From Sphingomonadaceae bacterium (lineage in GTDB: Bacteria > Pseudomonadota > Alphaproteobacteria > Sphingomonadales > Sphingomonadaceae): 32,914 nt of DNA. Location of the stretch: positions 1-32,914 of the forward strand of contig RFZB01000013.1 in assembly GCA_009920915.1 (NCBI GenBank), in the 5' to 3' direction. Below are positions 7,271 through 16,063 of the stretch, in pieces. The stretch's first letter is position 1. The number at the start of each line of letters is the position of its first letter. The notes beneath the pieces were generated by a model. It did not search any database. It was not told the origin of the DNA and was given only the letters and a program-made list of their open reading frames with translations. The translations under genes and the position numbers were made by a program.

Positions 7271-9601
7271 TTAGAAGCGCACCCCGAAGGTCACGCCATA
7301 GGTGCGCGGATCTGGGAAATAGCCCAGTGTCAGCCCACCAAAGCCCGGGCCAAAGTCAATGAAGTTGGACGGGTTCTTCTCATTGCCAAGGTTACGCACC
7401 CAAGCCGAGAGTTCCGTCTTCACGCCACCCAGATCAAAATCGCTCAGCGCGGCGCGCAGATTGACAATCGTGCGGCCCTTTGAGCGGGTATTATAGGCGT
7501 TCTGGTCCGATGCAGTTGGCGTGCGCAACGCATAGGGGAAGGTGAAATAGCCAGACACATGGTTCAAATCACCATTGATGTTCAGCTTACCCCAATCGCC
7601 TTCCACAACGCGCCAATCCACGCCGAGGCCGGCCGTGAATTTAGGCGTATGCGGGAACGCGCGGTTGTTTGACACATCTGCCCCAGCATCTGTGTAGCTC
7701 AGATATTTGGCCGACAACGTCGCCAGCGAGGCATTGATCGTCAGCGCATCTGTTGGCCGTGCAATTGCTTCCACTTCCAAGCCCTGAATACGGGCAGAGG
7801 CCGCATTGCGAACCACCGAAGACGCAGCGCCGGCTGCCGTAAAGATCGACAGCTGAATGTCCTTATGGCGATCATAGAAGGCCGCAAGGTTCAAGATCAG
7901 GCGATTATCGAGCATCTTGGTTTTGATGCCCAATTCATAGCTATCCACCTTTTCCGGGCGGTAGGGCTGGCACAGCTCTGTCAGGCCCAGGGGGCAGCCA
8001 GCAGGTGCCTTAGGATCGAAGAAAACGTTGGTTTCCCCGTTAAAGCCACCCGACTTAAAGCCTTGGGCAAAGCGACCATAAAGGTTCACCTTGTCAGAGG
8101 CTTCGTAGCTGAGCGTCACAGCGGGCGAGAAGTTATTATAGCTCGCATCCGGCACGCCACCATAAGGCAGATCCAGCACCTTCACGAGCGGCGAACCAGC
8201 GGCGAAATACCGGCGGACATCCTTCTTCTCATGCGTGTAGCGGCCACCCAAGGTCAGCTTCAGCGCATCCGTCAGCTTGTAATCAAGCTGCGAATAGAGC
8301 GCATAGGCATCGGTGTGCGAGCCATAGTCTGACTGGAAATAGCTGCCAGCCGGGCCAAACAGACCGAAAAAGGCTTGCGGGCCAAGTGTTTCAGCCTTTT
8401 CGGCGAAGTAGAAAGCGCCCACCACATAGGCCAAGCGATCATCCATCGCATTGCCGGCAAGCTGCACTTCTTGGCTGAAGGCATCATAGTCGGTAATGCG
8501 CTGCGTAAAGGCAATATTCAGCGGCGAACCATCCAGATCAAGGCCGTCTGCCCAAGCCAGATTCCGATACGATGTGATTGACTTTAGCTCCGCACTACCA
8601 AGATCAGCGGTGAGCGTCAGCGCGTGACCATAAGCGCGTGAGCGTTCATAGGCTGCGCCGTCCACACTCGCCGTCGTGACGCGATTGGGATTGGCATAAA
8701 GGTTGAGCGGGGCCACCCCAATATAGCTGGGTGATTTGGGATCAAAAATGTCCCGCGGGTCGCCATTGCGGTTTACGCGCAGCAATTGCGCGAAAGGCGG
8801 CAACTGCTTTTGCTTGTTGTAATCAAACGAATAGTCCGCCGTGACGGTGTCCGAAAGTTGGGCCCGAACTTGGATCAGGGCGCTCTTGCTATCCACCGTA
8901 TCAATTTGGCTCAGCGAAGGCTTGCCTGCCAAAAAGGCGGCCGGGAAGGGATTTGCCGTAATCTGGACAAGGCCATCGCGCTTCGACATTTGGCCCGAGA
9001 CTTTGGCTGAGAAAATGCCCATCTGCGGCAGATCCAAGCTCGCCTTGGCCTTCCAAGCGTTATAATTGCCATAAGACACTTCGGCAGACCCGGCCAATTC
9101 GCCCTTGGGCTTCTTGGTGATCAAGTTCACAGCACCGGCCAGCGCGTTGCGGCCATAGAGTGTGCCTTGGGGGCCACGCAGAATTTCGACACGCTCAAGA
9201 TCAGCGACATCAAAGATCGAGCCTTGCGCCTTGGCGATGTAAACACCGTCCATATACAGGCCAACTGCCGGTTCCCAAGTAATCGCGGGGTTGATCGTCA
9301 CGGATCCGCGAATGGAAATTTGCGAAATCGTCTTGCTAGAGGGTGCACGCTCAAACTTAACGTTCGGCGCGACGGACCCCAGCGTATCAATTGACGCGAT
9401 GCCACGCGCCTGAAGATATTCACTGCTCACCGCCGAAATAGCGATTGGAATATCTTGAACATTTTCGGCGCGCTTTTGCGCGGTGACGACAATATCGCCA
9501 ATGCCAGTATCAGCGGCGTCACTCTCTTGTGCGAAAGCCGGTTGCGTCAAAGCCAGTGCGGCGACGCTTGCACAAAATAGGGTCATGCGATGCGTTTTCA
9601 T
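7271..9601 (-). CDS. TonB-dependent outer-membrane receptor
   Basis: A full-length, 776-residue TonB-dependent transporter for energised uptake across the outer membrane. Residues 1-24 form a signal peptide ending AFA with cleavage before Gln25. A TonB-box-like DIVVTAQKR sits at 36-44. The plug domain contains GLYMDGVY, VEILRGPQGTLYGRNALAGAVN and an NLITKKP segment. A long beta-barrel follows and ends in an aromatic residue (GVTFGVRF). GGGAGGATGGC precedes the ATG. The ligand cannot be deduced; sphingomonads use many such receptors for hydrophobic or oligomeric carbon sources, and the surrounding genes suggest the cluster's own substrate. It is divergent from the DUF1254 gene, with the shared operator in between. 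Confidence 0.95.
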   Translation of the reverse strand: MKTHRMTLFCASVAALALTQPAFAQESDAADTGIGDIVVTAQKRAENVQDIPIAISAVSSEYLQARGIASIDTLGSVAPNVKFERAPSSKTISQISIRGSVTINPAITWEPAVGLYMDGVYIAKAQGSIFDVADLERVEILRGPQGTLYGRNALAGAVNLITKKPKGELAGSAEVSYGNYNAWKAKASLDLPQMGIFSAKVSGQMSKRDGLVQITANPFPAAFLAGKPSLSQIDTVDSKSALIQVRAQLSDTVTADYSFDYNKQKQLPPFAQLLRVNRNGDPRDIFDPKSPSYIGVAPLNLYANPNRVTTASVDGAAYERSRAYGHALTLTADLGSAELKSITSYRNLAWADGLDLDGSPLNIAFTQRITDYDAFSQEVQLAGNAMDDRLAYVVGAFYFAEKAETLGPQAFFGLFGPAGSYFQSDYGSHTDAYALYSQLDYKLTDALKLTLGGRYTHEKKDVRRYFAAGSPLVKVLDLPYGGVPDASYNNFSPAVTLSYEASDKVNLYGRFAQGFKSGGFNGETNVFFDPKAPAGCPLGLTELCQPYRPEKVDSYELGIKTKMLDNRLILNLAAFYDRHKDIQLSIFTAAGAASSVVRNAASARIQGLEVEAIARPTDALTINASLATLSAKYLSYTDAGADVSNNRAFPHTPKFTAGLGVDWRVVEGDWGKLNINGDLNHVSGYFTFPYALRTPTASDQNAYNTRSKGRTIVNLRAALSDFDLGGVKTELSAWVRNLGNEKNPSNFIDFGPGFGGLTLGYFPDPRTYGVTFGVRF

Positions 9602-9661
9602 GCCATCCTCCCATCAAAGTCCCCGCGCGAAAGTGAGCACTCCGCGCAAGGATGCAATCAT

Positions 9662-9693
9662 TTGCGTATCCAGATTGCCTTTTAACTACGAAA
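9662..9693. promoter_or_regulatory. Inverted-repeat operator candidate, site B
   Basis: TTGCGTA (9662-9668), an 18-nt spacer, then TACGAAA (9687-9693), one mismatch from the perfect arm. It lies 60 nt from the TonB receptor start and 76 nt from the DUF1254 start. A weaker additional half-site, TAGCGTA (9724-9730), lies closer to the DUF1254 gene. The exact 18-nt spacing is shared with three of the other four sites. Confidence 0.6.
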
Positions 9694-9769
9694 ATGCAAG
9701 ATGGCTTTGGCAAACTTAATAAATAGCGTAGTAATTTGGCCACAGTCACTGCGCATTAAGGAGAGGAAG

Positions 9770-11155
9770 ATGAGCAGCTTTGTGTTGATGGCAGCTGCCA
9801 GCCTGATGAATAGCTTGCCCGCAACAGACGACTGCGCCGCGCTGGCCAAAGATCCTGCTGCGGCTTTGGCCTATAGCAGCGGTCTTCAGGGCTTTGTTTA
9901 CGGCTATCCCATTGTCGATATGCTCAAGCAAAAGCATAACGAAACGCACCGAGTGGCGGCTGACCAGCCAATTGTTGCACCCGTCAACACGATGGTGCCC
10001 TACCCCCATATCCTAACGCCAGAGACGCAGGGCCAGCTTCGTGCGCCCAATGCGGATACGCTTTATGTCAATGCTTGGTTAGATCTCTCTAAAGGGCCTG
10101 TCCTGATTGAGACGCCTGAAATGAACGGGCGATATTATACATTGGCATTCATGGACCTTTTTGGCCGCCCCTTCCATCTGGGGACACGGACCAATCAAGG
10201 CCGGGCCACGCGTTATGCGATTATTGGCCCGTCGGGTGGGCAAGTGCCAGATGGGTATGAGGCTTTTCCCGTGCCAACGGACACCGCATGGATGCTTGGC
10301 CGCATTTTAGCGGATGGCAAGGCAGATGAGCAGCAAGCCATTGCCATTGCACGCAGCTTTAAAATGACTGGGCCGGCCAGCTTTAGCTCCGCCATCACAG
10401 ATGCTGCGCCCATGGCGCCTTATGCCAGCCTAGACTTTTTCGCGCAGTTAAACGGCGCGTGGAAATCCCTTCCCCTGCCCGCCGAGGAAACGGCGCTGAT
10501 GGCTGTTTTTGACAAAGCCGGCTTTGGGCCCAAAGCGCGTTTTGACGCGGCAAAGCTGTCTGCCGGGCAAAAGCTGGGGCTGGGCTGTGCCATCCGCATG
10601 GGGCCAGATATTCTGGCAGCTCAAGGCTTTAAGCCGACGTGGATGGTCAATGGCTGGGTGCGCAATGACAAGGTGGATAGGCCGGGCAATGATTATCTGC
10701 TGCGCGCTGAAATCGCGCGTGGTGGCTATGTGAATGCCCAAGAAGAGTCGATTTATCCCGCCGCAGTGACGGATAGCACGGGTGCAATGCTGAACGGCGC
10801 CAAGCGCTATCGCATCCGCTTTGCCCCCGGGCAAACGCCGCCCGTTAACGCCTTTTGGTCGATCACAGCCTATGACCTAAAGACCGCGCACCTCGTGCCC
10901 AATCCCATTCGCCGCTATCAATTTGGCGATCGCACCAAAGGCACAAAGCGTGATGCCGATGGCGGGCTGACGATTTATCTGAGCGCAAAACGGCCACCAC
11001 AGGGCAAATCCAATTGGCTGCCCACGCCCTATGGCGCGTATCACCTTGTGATGCGGATGTATTTGCCAAAGCCAGAGGCCTTGGATGGGCGCTATGCCCC
11101 GCCGCCAATTGAGCCTATTTCTGCCCCCACCCCCGTTGCGGAGACGAAGAAGTGA
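9770..11155 (+). CDS. DUF1254/DUF1214-containing protein
   Basis: A 461-residue protein with the DUF1254 N-terminal domain (FVYGYPIVDML, then RAPNADTLYVNAWLDLS and MNGRYYTLAFMDLFGRPF at about 60-150) and a DUF1214 C-terminal domain (PVNAFWSITAYD, then LPTPYGAYHLVMRMYLPK near the end). The biochemical function of this family is not known to me. The start at 9770 follows AAGGAGAGGAAG; a longer frame upstream has no ribosome-binding site. The first 15 or so residues are mildly hydrophobic but do not make a convincing signal peptide. It is the first gene of a two-gene unit and shares a regulatory gap with the TonB receptor, which suggests a role in handling the imported compound. Confidence 0.85.
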   Translation: MSSFVLMAAASLMNSLPATDDCAALAKDPAAALAYSSGLQGFVYGYPIVDMLKQKHNETHRVAADQPIVAPVNTMVPYPHILTPETQGQLRAPNADTLYVNAWLDLSKGPVLIETPEMNGRYYTLAFMDLFGRPFHLGTRTNQGRATRYAIIGPSGGQVPDGYEAFPVPTDTAWMLGRILADGKADEQQAIAIARSFKMTGPASFSSAITDAAPMAPYASLDFFAQLNGAWKSLPLPAEETALMAVFDKAGFGPKARFDAAKLSAGQKLGLGCAIRMGPDILAAQGFKPTWMVNGWVRNDKVDRPGNDYLLRAEIARGGYVNAQEESIYPAAVTDSTGAMLNGAKRYRIRFAPGQTPPVNAFWSITAYDLKTAHLVPNPIRRYQFGDRTKGTKRDADGGLTIYLSAKRPPQGKSNWLPTPYGAYHLVMRMYLPKPEALDGRYAPPPIEPISAPTPVAETKK

Positions 11156-11775
11156 CAAGTTTGGAAGCCAGGATTGATCGGCTGGAATCTTTGGACGCCA
11201 TTCGCCAATTGCCCGCCAAATATGCGCTAGCGCTTGATATGCGTGATATGGACGCAATGGTCTCGCTCTTCCCCGCGGATGTCCGCGTTGGCAAAGATGC
11301 CTCGGGCCGGGCGGCACTGCGCGCCTATATGGATCGCACCTTGCGCTCTCCCTTTACCGGCACGTCGCATCATATTGGCGGGCACGTGATTGAATTTGAC
11401 GATGCCGACCATGCCCATGGCGTTGTCTATTCCAAGAATGAGCATGAGACAGGCGATGAATGGGTCATCATGCAGATGATGTATGTCGATGATTATGTTC
11501 GCCTTGAGGGCCGCTGGTATTTCCAGCGCCGCCTGCCGCTTTATTGGTATGCGACTGACCTCAACAAACCGCCCATTGGTGACAATAAAATGCGCTGGCC
11601 GGGGACTGACTGGGTGGAAGGCAATTTCCACAAGCTCTTCCCCAGCTATGCCGAATTTTGGGCGCGCGAGGGCGACCATGGCGGGCCAGTGGCAGAGCCT
11701 GCGCCGCTGGACGGATTCCTAAACGCAATGCGCCGCGGGGCCGCAGCCCCCAAGGTAAAGGTGCGGGCGGATTAA
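11152..11775 (+). CDS. SnoaL/NTF2-like protein (copy 4)
   Basis: A 207-residue NTF2-like protein that uses a GTG start at 11152 overlapping the preceding TGA (GTGA), so it is probably translationally coupled to the DUF1254 gene. An Asp at 29 (LALDMRDMD) and His 73/74 (GTSHHIGGH) match the candidate catalytic pair of the three other copies. Later strands include EWVIMQMMYVDDYV and GRWYFQRRLPLYWY. It is longer than the others because of a C-terminal tail (about 165-207) with WPGTDWVEG and FHKLFPSYAEFW. Function unknown. Confidence 0.83.
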   Translation: MTSLEARIDRLESLDAIRQLPAKYALALDMRDMDAMVSLFPADVRVGKDASGRAALRAYMDRTLRSPFTGTSHHIGGHVIEFDDADHAHGVVYSKNEHETGDEWVIMQMMYVDDYVRLEGRWYFQRRLPLYWYATDLNKPPIGDNKMRWPGTDWVEGNFHKLFPSYAEFWAREGDHGGPVAEPAPLDGFLNAMRRGAAAPKVKVRAD

Positions 11776-11805
11776 ACCTTTAAAGCTCGGACTGCCGCGT
11801 CTGGG

Positions 11806-11865
11806 CTCCGGGTCAAGCCCGGAGTACCGAACGGAGATAGCCGTGCTCCGGCCTTGAGCCGGAGC
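11806..11865. repeat. Head-to-head pair of REP-like palindromes (bidirectional terminator candidate)
   Basis: There are two hairpins: CTCCGGG-TCAAG-CCCGGAG (11806-11824) and GCTCCGGC-CTTGA-GCCGGAGC (11845-11865). The second, read on the minus strand, is nearly the same sequence as the first, so they form an inverted pair like a BIME unit. They sit between the convergent SnoaL-like (copy 4) and SDR genes. A role as a bidirectional terminator or a dispersed REP element is inferred. No T tract is present. Confidence 0.6.
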
Positions 11866-11875
11866 CTAGGGCTGC

Positions 11876-12685
11876 TCAGAAATAATAGCTCGCGCCATTG
11901 GCGACGAGGACAGAGCCGTTGACAAAGCTCGCGTCATCGCTCGCCAAATAGGCGACAGCCGCGGCAATTTCCGATGGGTTGGCCATACGGCCCAAGGGGA
12001 TGGATGCTTCCATCGACTTGATCCACTCATCCGGAATACCGGCCATCACGGGCGTATTGGTCGGTCCCGGCGCAACGGCATTGACCCGGATTTTGCGCGG
12101 GGCGAGTTCGCGCGCCAATTGCCGCGTCAGGCCGATAATTGCGGCCTTAGACGTCACATAATGGGGCGATCCTTCCCCTGATTGCGCACTGGTGGAGCTG
12201 ATATTGATGATGGACCCGGCGTTGCCATCTTCTGCCAAAACACGCGCAAATTCTCGACAGACGTAAAAGGCGCCGTTGATGTTGACGGCCATAACGCCCG
12301 CCCAACCTTCATCCTCCATATGGATCAGCTGATCGACAATGACGTCAGACGCGCCTTTTTCCGCCAGCTCAGCATTACGCTGGGCCATCGCGCCGTAAAA
12401 TTGCTCTGAGCCATCTTTGGCAGCTTGGCCAATGCCTGCGTTGTTGACGGCAATATCCAGACGCCCAAAGGCCTCTCGCGCGGCGCGCACAGCCGCCCGC
12501 ACAGAGGCGGAGTCTGCCACATTGCAGTGCAGGGCCAAGGCAGCGCCGCTGGCCTTTGCCTCATCCACATTCATGTCGAGGGCAGCAACTTTGGCGCCAT
12601 CGGCCGTCAGCCGCTCTACAATCGCACGGCCAATGCCCCGGCCTGCGCCTGTGACAATCGCGGCTTTGCCTACAAATTTGCTCAT
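11876..12685 (-). CDS. SDR-family oxidoreductase
   Basis: A 269-residue classical SDR, the last gene of a four-gene minus-strand operon. The cofactor motif TGAGRGIGR is at 12-20, NNAG at 81-84, the active-site Ser in NISSTSA, and Y176/K180 in YVTSK. The stretch between NNAG and the next conserved helix (about residues 90-128) is longer than usual and Gln/Glu/Ala-rich, which may shape a substrate pocket. The ATG overlaps the stop of the upstream flavoprotein gene (ATGA on the minus strand), and AATGAGGA serves as ribosome-binding site. It probably acts on a ring hydroxyl/ketone alongside the flavoprotein. Confidence 0.9.
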   Translation of the reverse strand: MSKFVGKAAIVTGAGRGIGRAIVERLTADGAKVAALDMNVDEAKASGAALALHCNVADSASVRAAVRAAREAFGRLDIAVNNAGIGQAAKDGSEQFYGAMAQRNAELAEKGASDVIVDQLIHMEDEGWAGVMAVNINGAFYVCREFARVLAEDGNAGSIINISSTSAQSGEGSPHYVTSKAAIIGLTRQLARELAPRKIRVNAVAPGPTNTPVMAGIPDEWIKSMEASIPLGRMANPSEIAAAVAYLASDDASFVNGSVLVANGASYYF

Positions 12686-14376
12686 TCCTCATTCGCTCCT
12701 GTCATGTGGCGCGCCGCGATATAGCCAAAGGTCATGGCCGGGCCGATTGTGACGCCCGCCCCCGGATAGCTTTCACCCATGGCCGAGGCCGCGTTGTTGC
12801 CAACAGCATAAAGGCCAGAAATCGGCTTACCCTTTGTATCGAGCACGCGCGCCAGGTCATCCGTCAACAAGCCGCCATTGGTGCCAATATCACCGGGATA
12901 GATGGGCATCGCGTAGAACGGCCCTTTTTCCAGCGGACGCAGGCACGGGTTGGGGCCAACGCGCGGATCGCCATACATTCTGTCATAAGCTGCTTCCCCA
13001 CGATGAAAATCGGGGTCTTCGCCTTTTACGGCAAAATCATTGTAGCGCGCGACAGTCGCTGCCAGCTTATCAGCAGGCACGCCCATCGCTTCGGCCAGTT
13101 CTTCCACCGTGCGGCCTTTTTTCAAAATGCCGCGCACTTCGCCGCGCTGAAGCCAATCCGGCATGATCGGGTAAAGCGGCCCGACAGGATAGCTGTGGCG
13201 ATAGCGGTGATCAAAAACGAACCATGTCGGGCTGGCATCGCCATGTTCGGCCTCACGCCGCGCCATTTGCTGGCCGACAATATGGTAAGACGCAGCCTCG
13301 TTCAGATAGCGTTCGCCCTTTTGGTTGACCATCATGCAGCCCGGCAAGGCGCGTTCAATGGTGCAGAGCCGCCCGCGATCTTCCCCCGGCACGTAAAAGA
13401 CAGGGGCCGCCCATGCCGATTGCATATTAAGCACCTGTGCCCCGACACCCAGCCCGGCGCGAATTGAATCGCCCGTATTGCCGCTTGTCCCGCCAGACAA
13501 CTGGGCCCGACGATACAGCGGGGCGTGCGCGTCCCGCATCTCTTGGTTTTTATCAAAGCCGCCAGCAGCCAGCACAACGCCTTTCCGGGCGCGGACACGC
13601 AATGACTTGCCTTCGTGACGGACCACCGCGCCCACAACCTTGCCCTTTTCAGTGATCAGTTCTTCCATGGGCGTATCAAGCCATAGCGGCACGCCCTTTT
13701 CATTCAGCGCCAGCCGCAATCCGCCCAGCAAGGCATTGCCCAGCGTCAAGCGCCGATCCTTGCGCGATTTAAAGCGGAAGGGCCAATCAAACCAATAGCG
13801 CGCCAAGCTTTTGGTCAGATGCCACCACCAACGCGGCGCACGGAAGAGGAGAATATAGGTTTCATCAAAATGCCAGTTGAGATAGCCAAAGAGGCTCGCC
13901 GCAGGCGAGGCAAAGCGCAGAGTTTCGACATCCTTGCCCAGCTTTTTCCCATCAATAGGCAGCGGCATATGCGTGCGATAGCCGGTGGGGCTGCCCCCCG
14001 GATTTTCGGCATGATAATCAGGATAGGGAAAGGCCTGATAATCAATGTCGGTATTCGCCGTCACCCAACGCAGCATCTTTGCGGCATTGTCGACAAAGGC
14101 GCGGATGTTGGCATCGGGCACATTTTTGGCAGACAACTTGCGGACATATTTAAAGGCATCCGACGTCTTGTCTTCAAAGCCCGCCGCCTTGGCCTGATCG
14201 CTTGCCGGGATCCAAATCCCCGCGCCTGATGTGGCGGAGGTGCCGCCCCACAGCTTTTCCTTTTCGATCACCAGCACATCAGCATGATTGCTGGCCGCGA
14301 CCAAGGCGGAGAGCAAACCGCCCGCGCCCGAGCCGACCACCAATGTATCGACTTCTTTATCCCATGTTTTCGTCAT
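12682..14376 (-). CDS. FAD-binding 3-ketosteroid 1-dehydrogenase-like protein
   Basis: A 564-residue flavoprotein of the KstD family size. The FAD motif GSGAGG is at 15-20, E38 lies in IEKE, and GGTSATSGAGIWIP follows. The C-terminus reads LYAVGNNAASAMG, then YPGAGVTIGPAMTFGYIAA. In the KstD family the Tyr of YPGAG is an active-site residue, and it is kept here. This supports 1,2-desaturation of a 3-keto polycyclic substrate, although homologous sphingomonad proteins may use other cyclic ketones. The gene overlaps the upstream SDR by 20 nt and the downstream SDR by 4 nt, so it is translationally coupled on both sides. Confidence 0.88.
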   Translation of the reverse strand: MTKTWDKEVDTLVVGSGAGGLLSALVAASNHADVLVIEKEKLWGGTSATSGAGIWIPASDQAKAAGFEDKTSDAFKYVRKLSAKNVPDANIRAFVDNAAKMLRWVTANTDIDYQAFPYPDYHAENPGGSPTGYRTHMPLPIDGKKLGKDVETLRFASPAASLFGYLNWHFDETYILLFRAPRWWWHLTKSLARYWFDWPFRFKSRKDRRLTLGNALLGGLRLALNEKGVPLWLDTPMEELITEKGKVVGAVVRHEGKSLRVRARKGVVLAAGGFDKNQEMRDAHAPLYRRAQLSGGTSGNTGDSIRAGLGVGAQVLNMQSAWAAPVFYVPGEDRGRLCTIERALPGCMMVNQKGERYLNEAASYHIVGQQMARREAEHGDASPTWFVFDHRYRHSYPVGPLYPIMPDWLQRGEVRGILKKGRTVEELAEAMGVPADKLAATVARYNDFAVKGEDPDFHRGEAAYDRMYGDPRVGPNPCLRPLEKGPFYAMPIYPGDIGTNGGLLTDDLARVLDTKGKPISGLYAVGNNAASAMGESYPGAGVTIGPAMTFGYIAARHMTGANEE

Positions 14377-15169
14377 GATGCGTCACCTGTTGGGTAGATA
14401 TTGGCGCCTGTCGCGCCTTTATGCCTGCGTGCCGGGCATCGAGCGCCGGGTCCAGCGCTTCGGGCTGGGGGATGATCCAATAATCACCGCGGTCAATCGC
14501 GGCGAACACTAAGTCAGCAAAAGCCTCGGGCGCCATGCCATGCGCACCAAGCAAGTCGGTCATCGCCTGATGAAAGCCTTGGGCTGCAGCTGTTGGGGCC
14601 TCGCGGAAGATTTGGGTTTTAACGGGGCCGGGCGCCAGCAATGAGACAGCAATCGGGCTGCCCAAGGCCGCCAATTCCCCCGCCAAAGACTCCGTCAGCG
14701 CCACCACGGCAAATTTGGTCGCGCTGTAAGGCGCCATAAACGGCGATGGCAAAAAGCCGCCAACGGAGGCCGTATTGATGATGCGCGCGGGTCCACCCGC
14801 TGCCATCATGCGGGGGACAAAGGCCCGCAGGCCATTCACCACCCCGCCAATGTTAATATCAAGTGAGCGTTGCCACGCGTCTGCGCTGATTTCCCAGCTT
14901 AGGCCCGTGGTCAGGACACCTGCGTTGTTGAACAACAGGTCAACCCCGCCATGCTGGGCGAACGCCGCTTCAGCCAGCGCCTCGAGCGCTGCGGGATCAC
15001 GCACATCGGTGGGATAAGCATGGGCTTGGTCCCCAAGCTCTTGGGCAAGCGCCGCCAGCGCGTCCCCATCCCAATCCGCCAGAACAACCGTCATCCCCCG
15101 GCGCACGGCTTCGCGCGCAAGGCCGGCACCAATGCCGCTGGCCGCGCCAGTAATGACGGCTGTGCTCAT
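14357..15169 (-). CDS. SDR-family oxidoreductase
   Basis: A 270-residue SDR with TGAASGIGAG at the N-terminus, LLFNNAGVL, NTASVGG for the catalytic Ser and YSATK for the Tyr/Lys pair. The mid-region ISADAWQRSLDINIGGVVNG is typical of the family. Its start lies 8 nt after the stop of the upstream SDR and lacks a strong ribosome-binding site, so coupling is likely. The C-terminal tail after about residue 250 (ARHAGIKARQAP) is not conserved SDR sequence, and its coding end overlaps the KstD-like gene by 20 nt. The specific substrate is unknown. Confidence 0.88.
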   Translation of the reverse strand: MSTAVITGAASGIGAGLAREAVRRGMTVVLADWDGDALAALAQELGDQAHAYPTDVRDPAALEALAEAAFAQHGGVDLLFNNAGVLTTGLSWEISADAWQRSLDINIGGVVNGLRAFVPRMMAAGGPARIINTASVGGFLPSPFMAPYSATKFAVVALTESLAGELAALGSPIAVSLLAPGPVKTQIFREAPTAAAQGFHQAMTDLLGAHGMAPEAFADLVFAAIDRGDYWIIPQPEALDPALDARHAGIKARQAPISTQQVTHHDENMG

Positions 15170-15177
15170 GTCCGCGA

Positions 15178-15951
15178 TCAGCCCGGAATATATAGCTGGG
15201 CCGCCTTGCCGCCATCCACAGGCAGCGCAACGCCCGTGATATAACTGGCCGCATCAGACAGCATGAACACAATGGCTTCCGCCAATTCTTCAGGCTTGCC
15301 GCCCCGGCCCATCGGGATGGCATCGGCTGTCTTTGCCGCAAGTTCCGGCGCTTTAATCGCGAAATCCGCTGTCGCCGCCGTATTCACCTGCCCCGGCACA
15401 ATCGCGTTGACGCGAATGCCTTTGCGCGCGCCTTCCATTGCCGCCACTGCGGTAAATTGGATCAGCGCCGCCTTAGAGGCTGAATAGCTGGAATAGTTTA
15501 CCATGGCGCGAATGGCTGTGGTGGAAGAAATGTTGACGATAGAGCCTTTGCCCTGCTTTTCCATCACAGCCATGGCCGCCTTGGTGCCAATGAAGACAGC
15601 TTCCGAATTAACGGCAAAGTCCTTGCGCCAATGATCAAGTGAGAGCTTGCTGATCGGTGCATAATGCGTCGACATGGCGTTGTTCACCAACATATCGAGC
15701 CGACCATGCCGGGCCGCCACATCGGCAATCATGGCTTCAAAAGCTGGAAAATCGGTCACATCCAGTTGAACAGCCTCGACCTTGCCGCCTTCGCCGTCAA
15801 TCTGCGCGCGGGCCAAATCCAGCTGCTCCTGTCGGCGTCCACAAATGACAACTTGCGCGCCGCGACGTGCCAGCAGGGCGGCGGTCGCCAGCCCAATGCC
15901 GTCGCTGCCGCCCGTCACAATGGCGACCTGGCCGGTTAAATCCTGATTCAT
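15178..15951 (-). CDS. SDR-family oxidoreductase
   Basis: A 257-residue SDR, first gene of the minus-strand operon. The cofactor motif is TGGSDGIGL, the usual NNAG reads NNAM, the catalytic Ser is in NISSTTA, and the Tyr/Lys pair is YSASK. The C-terminal segment GVALPVDGG is typical. A good ribosome-binding site (GGAGAGGAA) precedes the ATG at 15951. The promoter region is shared with a divergent SDR at 16064 and contains one of the repeated operators. It is likely to oxidise or reduce a hydroxyl group on the pathway substrate. Confidence 0.9.
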   Translation of the reverse strand: MNQDLTGQVAIVTGGSDGIGLATAALLARRGAQVVICGRRQEQLDLARAQIDGEGGKVEAVQLDVTDFPAFEAMIADVAARHGRLDMLVNNAMSTHYAPISKLSLDHWRKDFAVNSEAVFIGTKAAMAVMEKQGKGSIVNISSTTAIRAMVNYSSYSASKAALIQFTAVAAMEGARKGIRVNAIVPGQVNTAATADFAIKAPELAAKTADAIPMGRGGKPEELAEAIVFMLSDAASYITGVALPVDGGKAAQLYIPG

Positions 15952-16013
15952 GCCTGTTCCTCTCCGAAGAATTTCGACGCATTTGCGGTTTTCTATGGCC
16001 TTATGTCAACATG

Positions 16014-16045
16014 ATGCGTAGAATCACGCCAATAAAATTACGAAT
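16014..16045. promoter_or_regulatory. Inverted-repeat operator candidate, site C
   Basis: ATGCGTA (16014-16020), an 18-nt spacer, then TACGAAT (16039-16045). Each arm has one or two mismatches from TTGCGTA/TACGCAA, so this is the weakest of the five N18/N19 repeats, but the spacing is exact. It lies 18 nt before the ATG of the plus-strand SDR and 62 nt from the minus-strand SDR start. A separate ATTTGCG half-site is at 15981-15987. Confidence 0.5.
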
Positions 16046-16063
16046 GACAGGGATTCGAGAGGC

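Noticed and set aside
12706-13467. Plus-strand open frame of 253 codons opposite the KstD-like gene
   Set aside because: The minus strand encodes the conserved FAD protein there; the plus product shows no domain.
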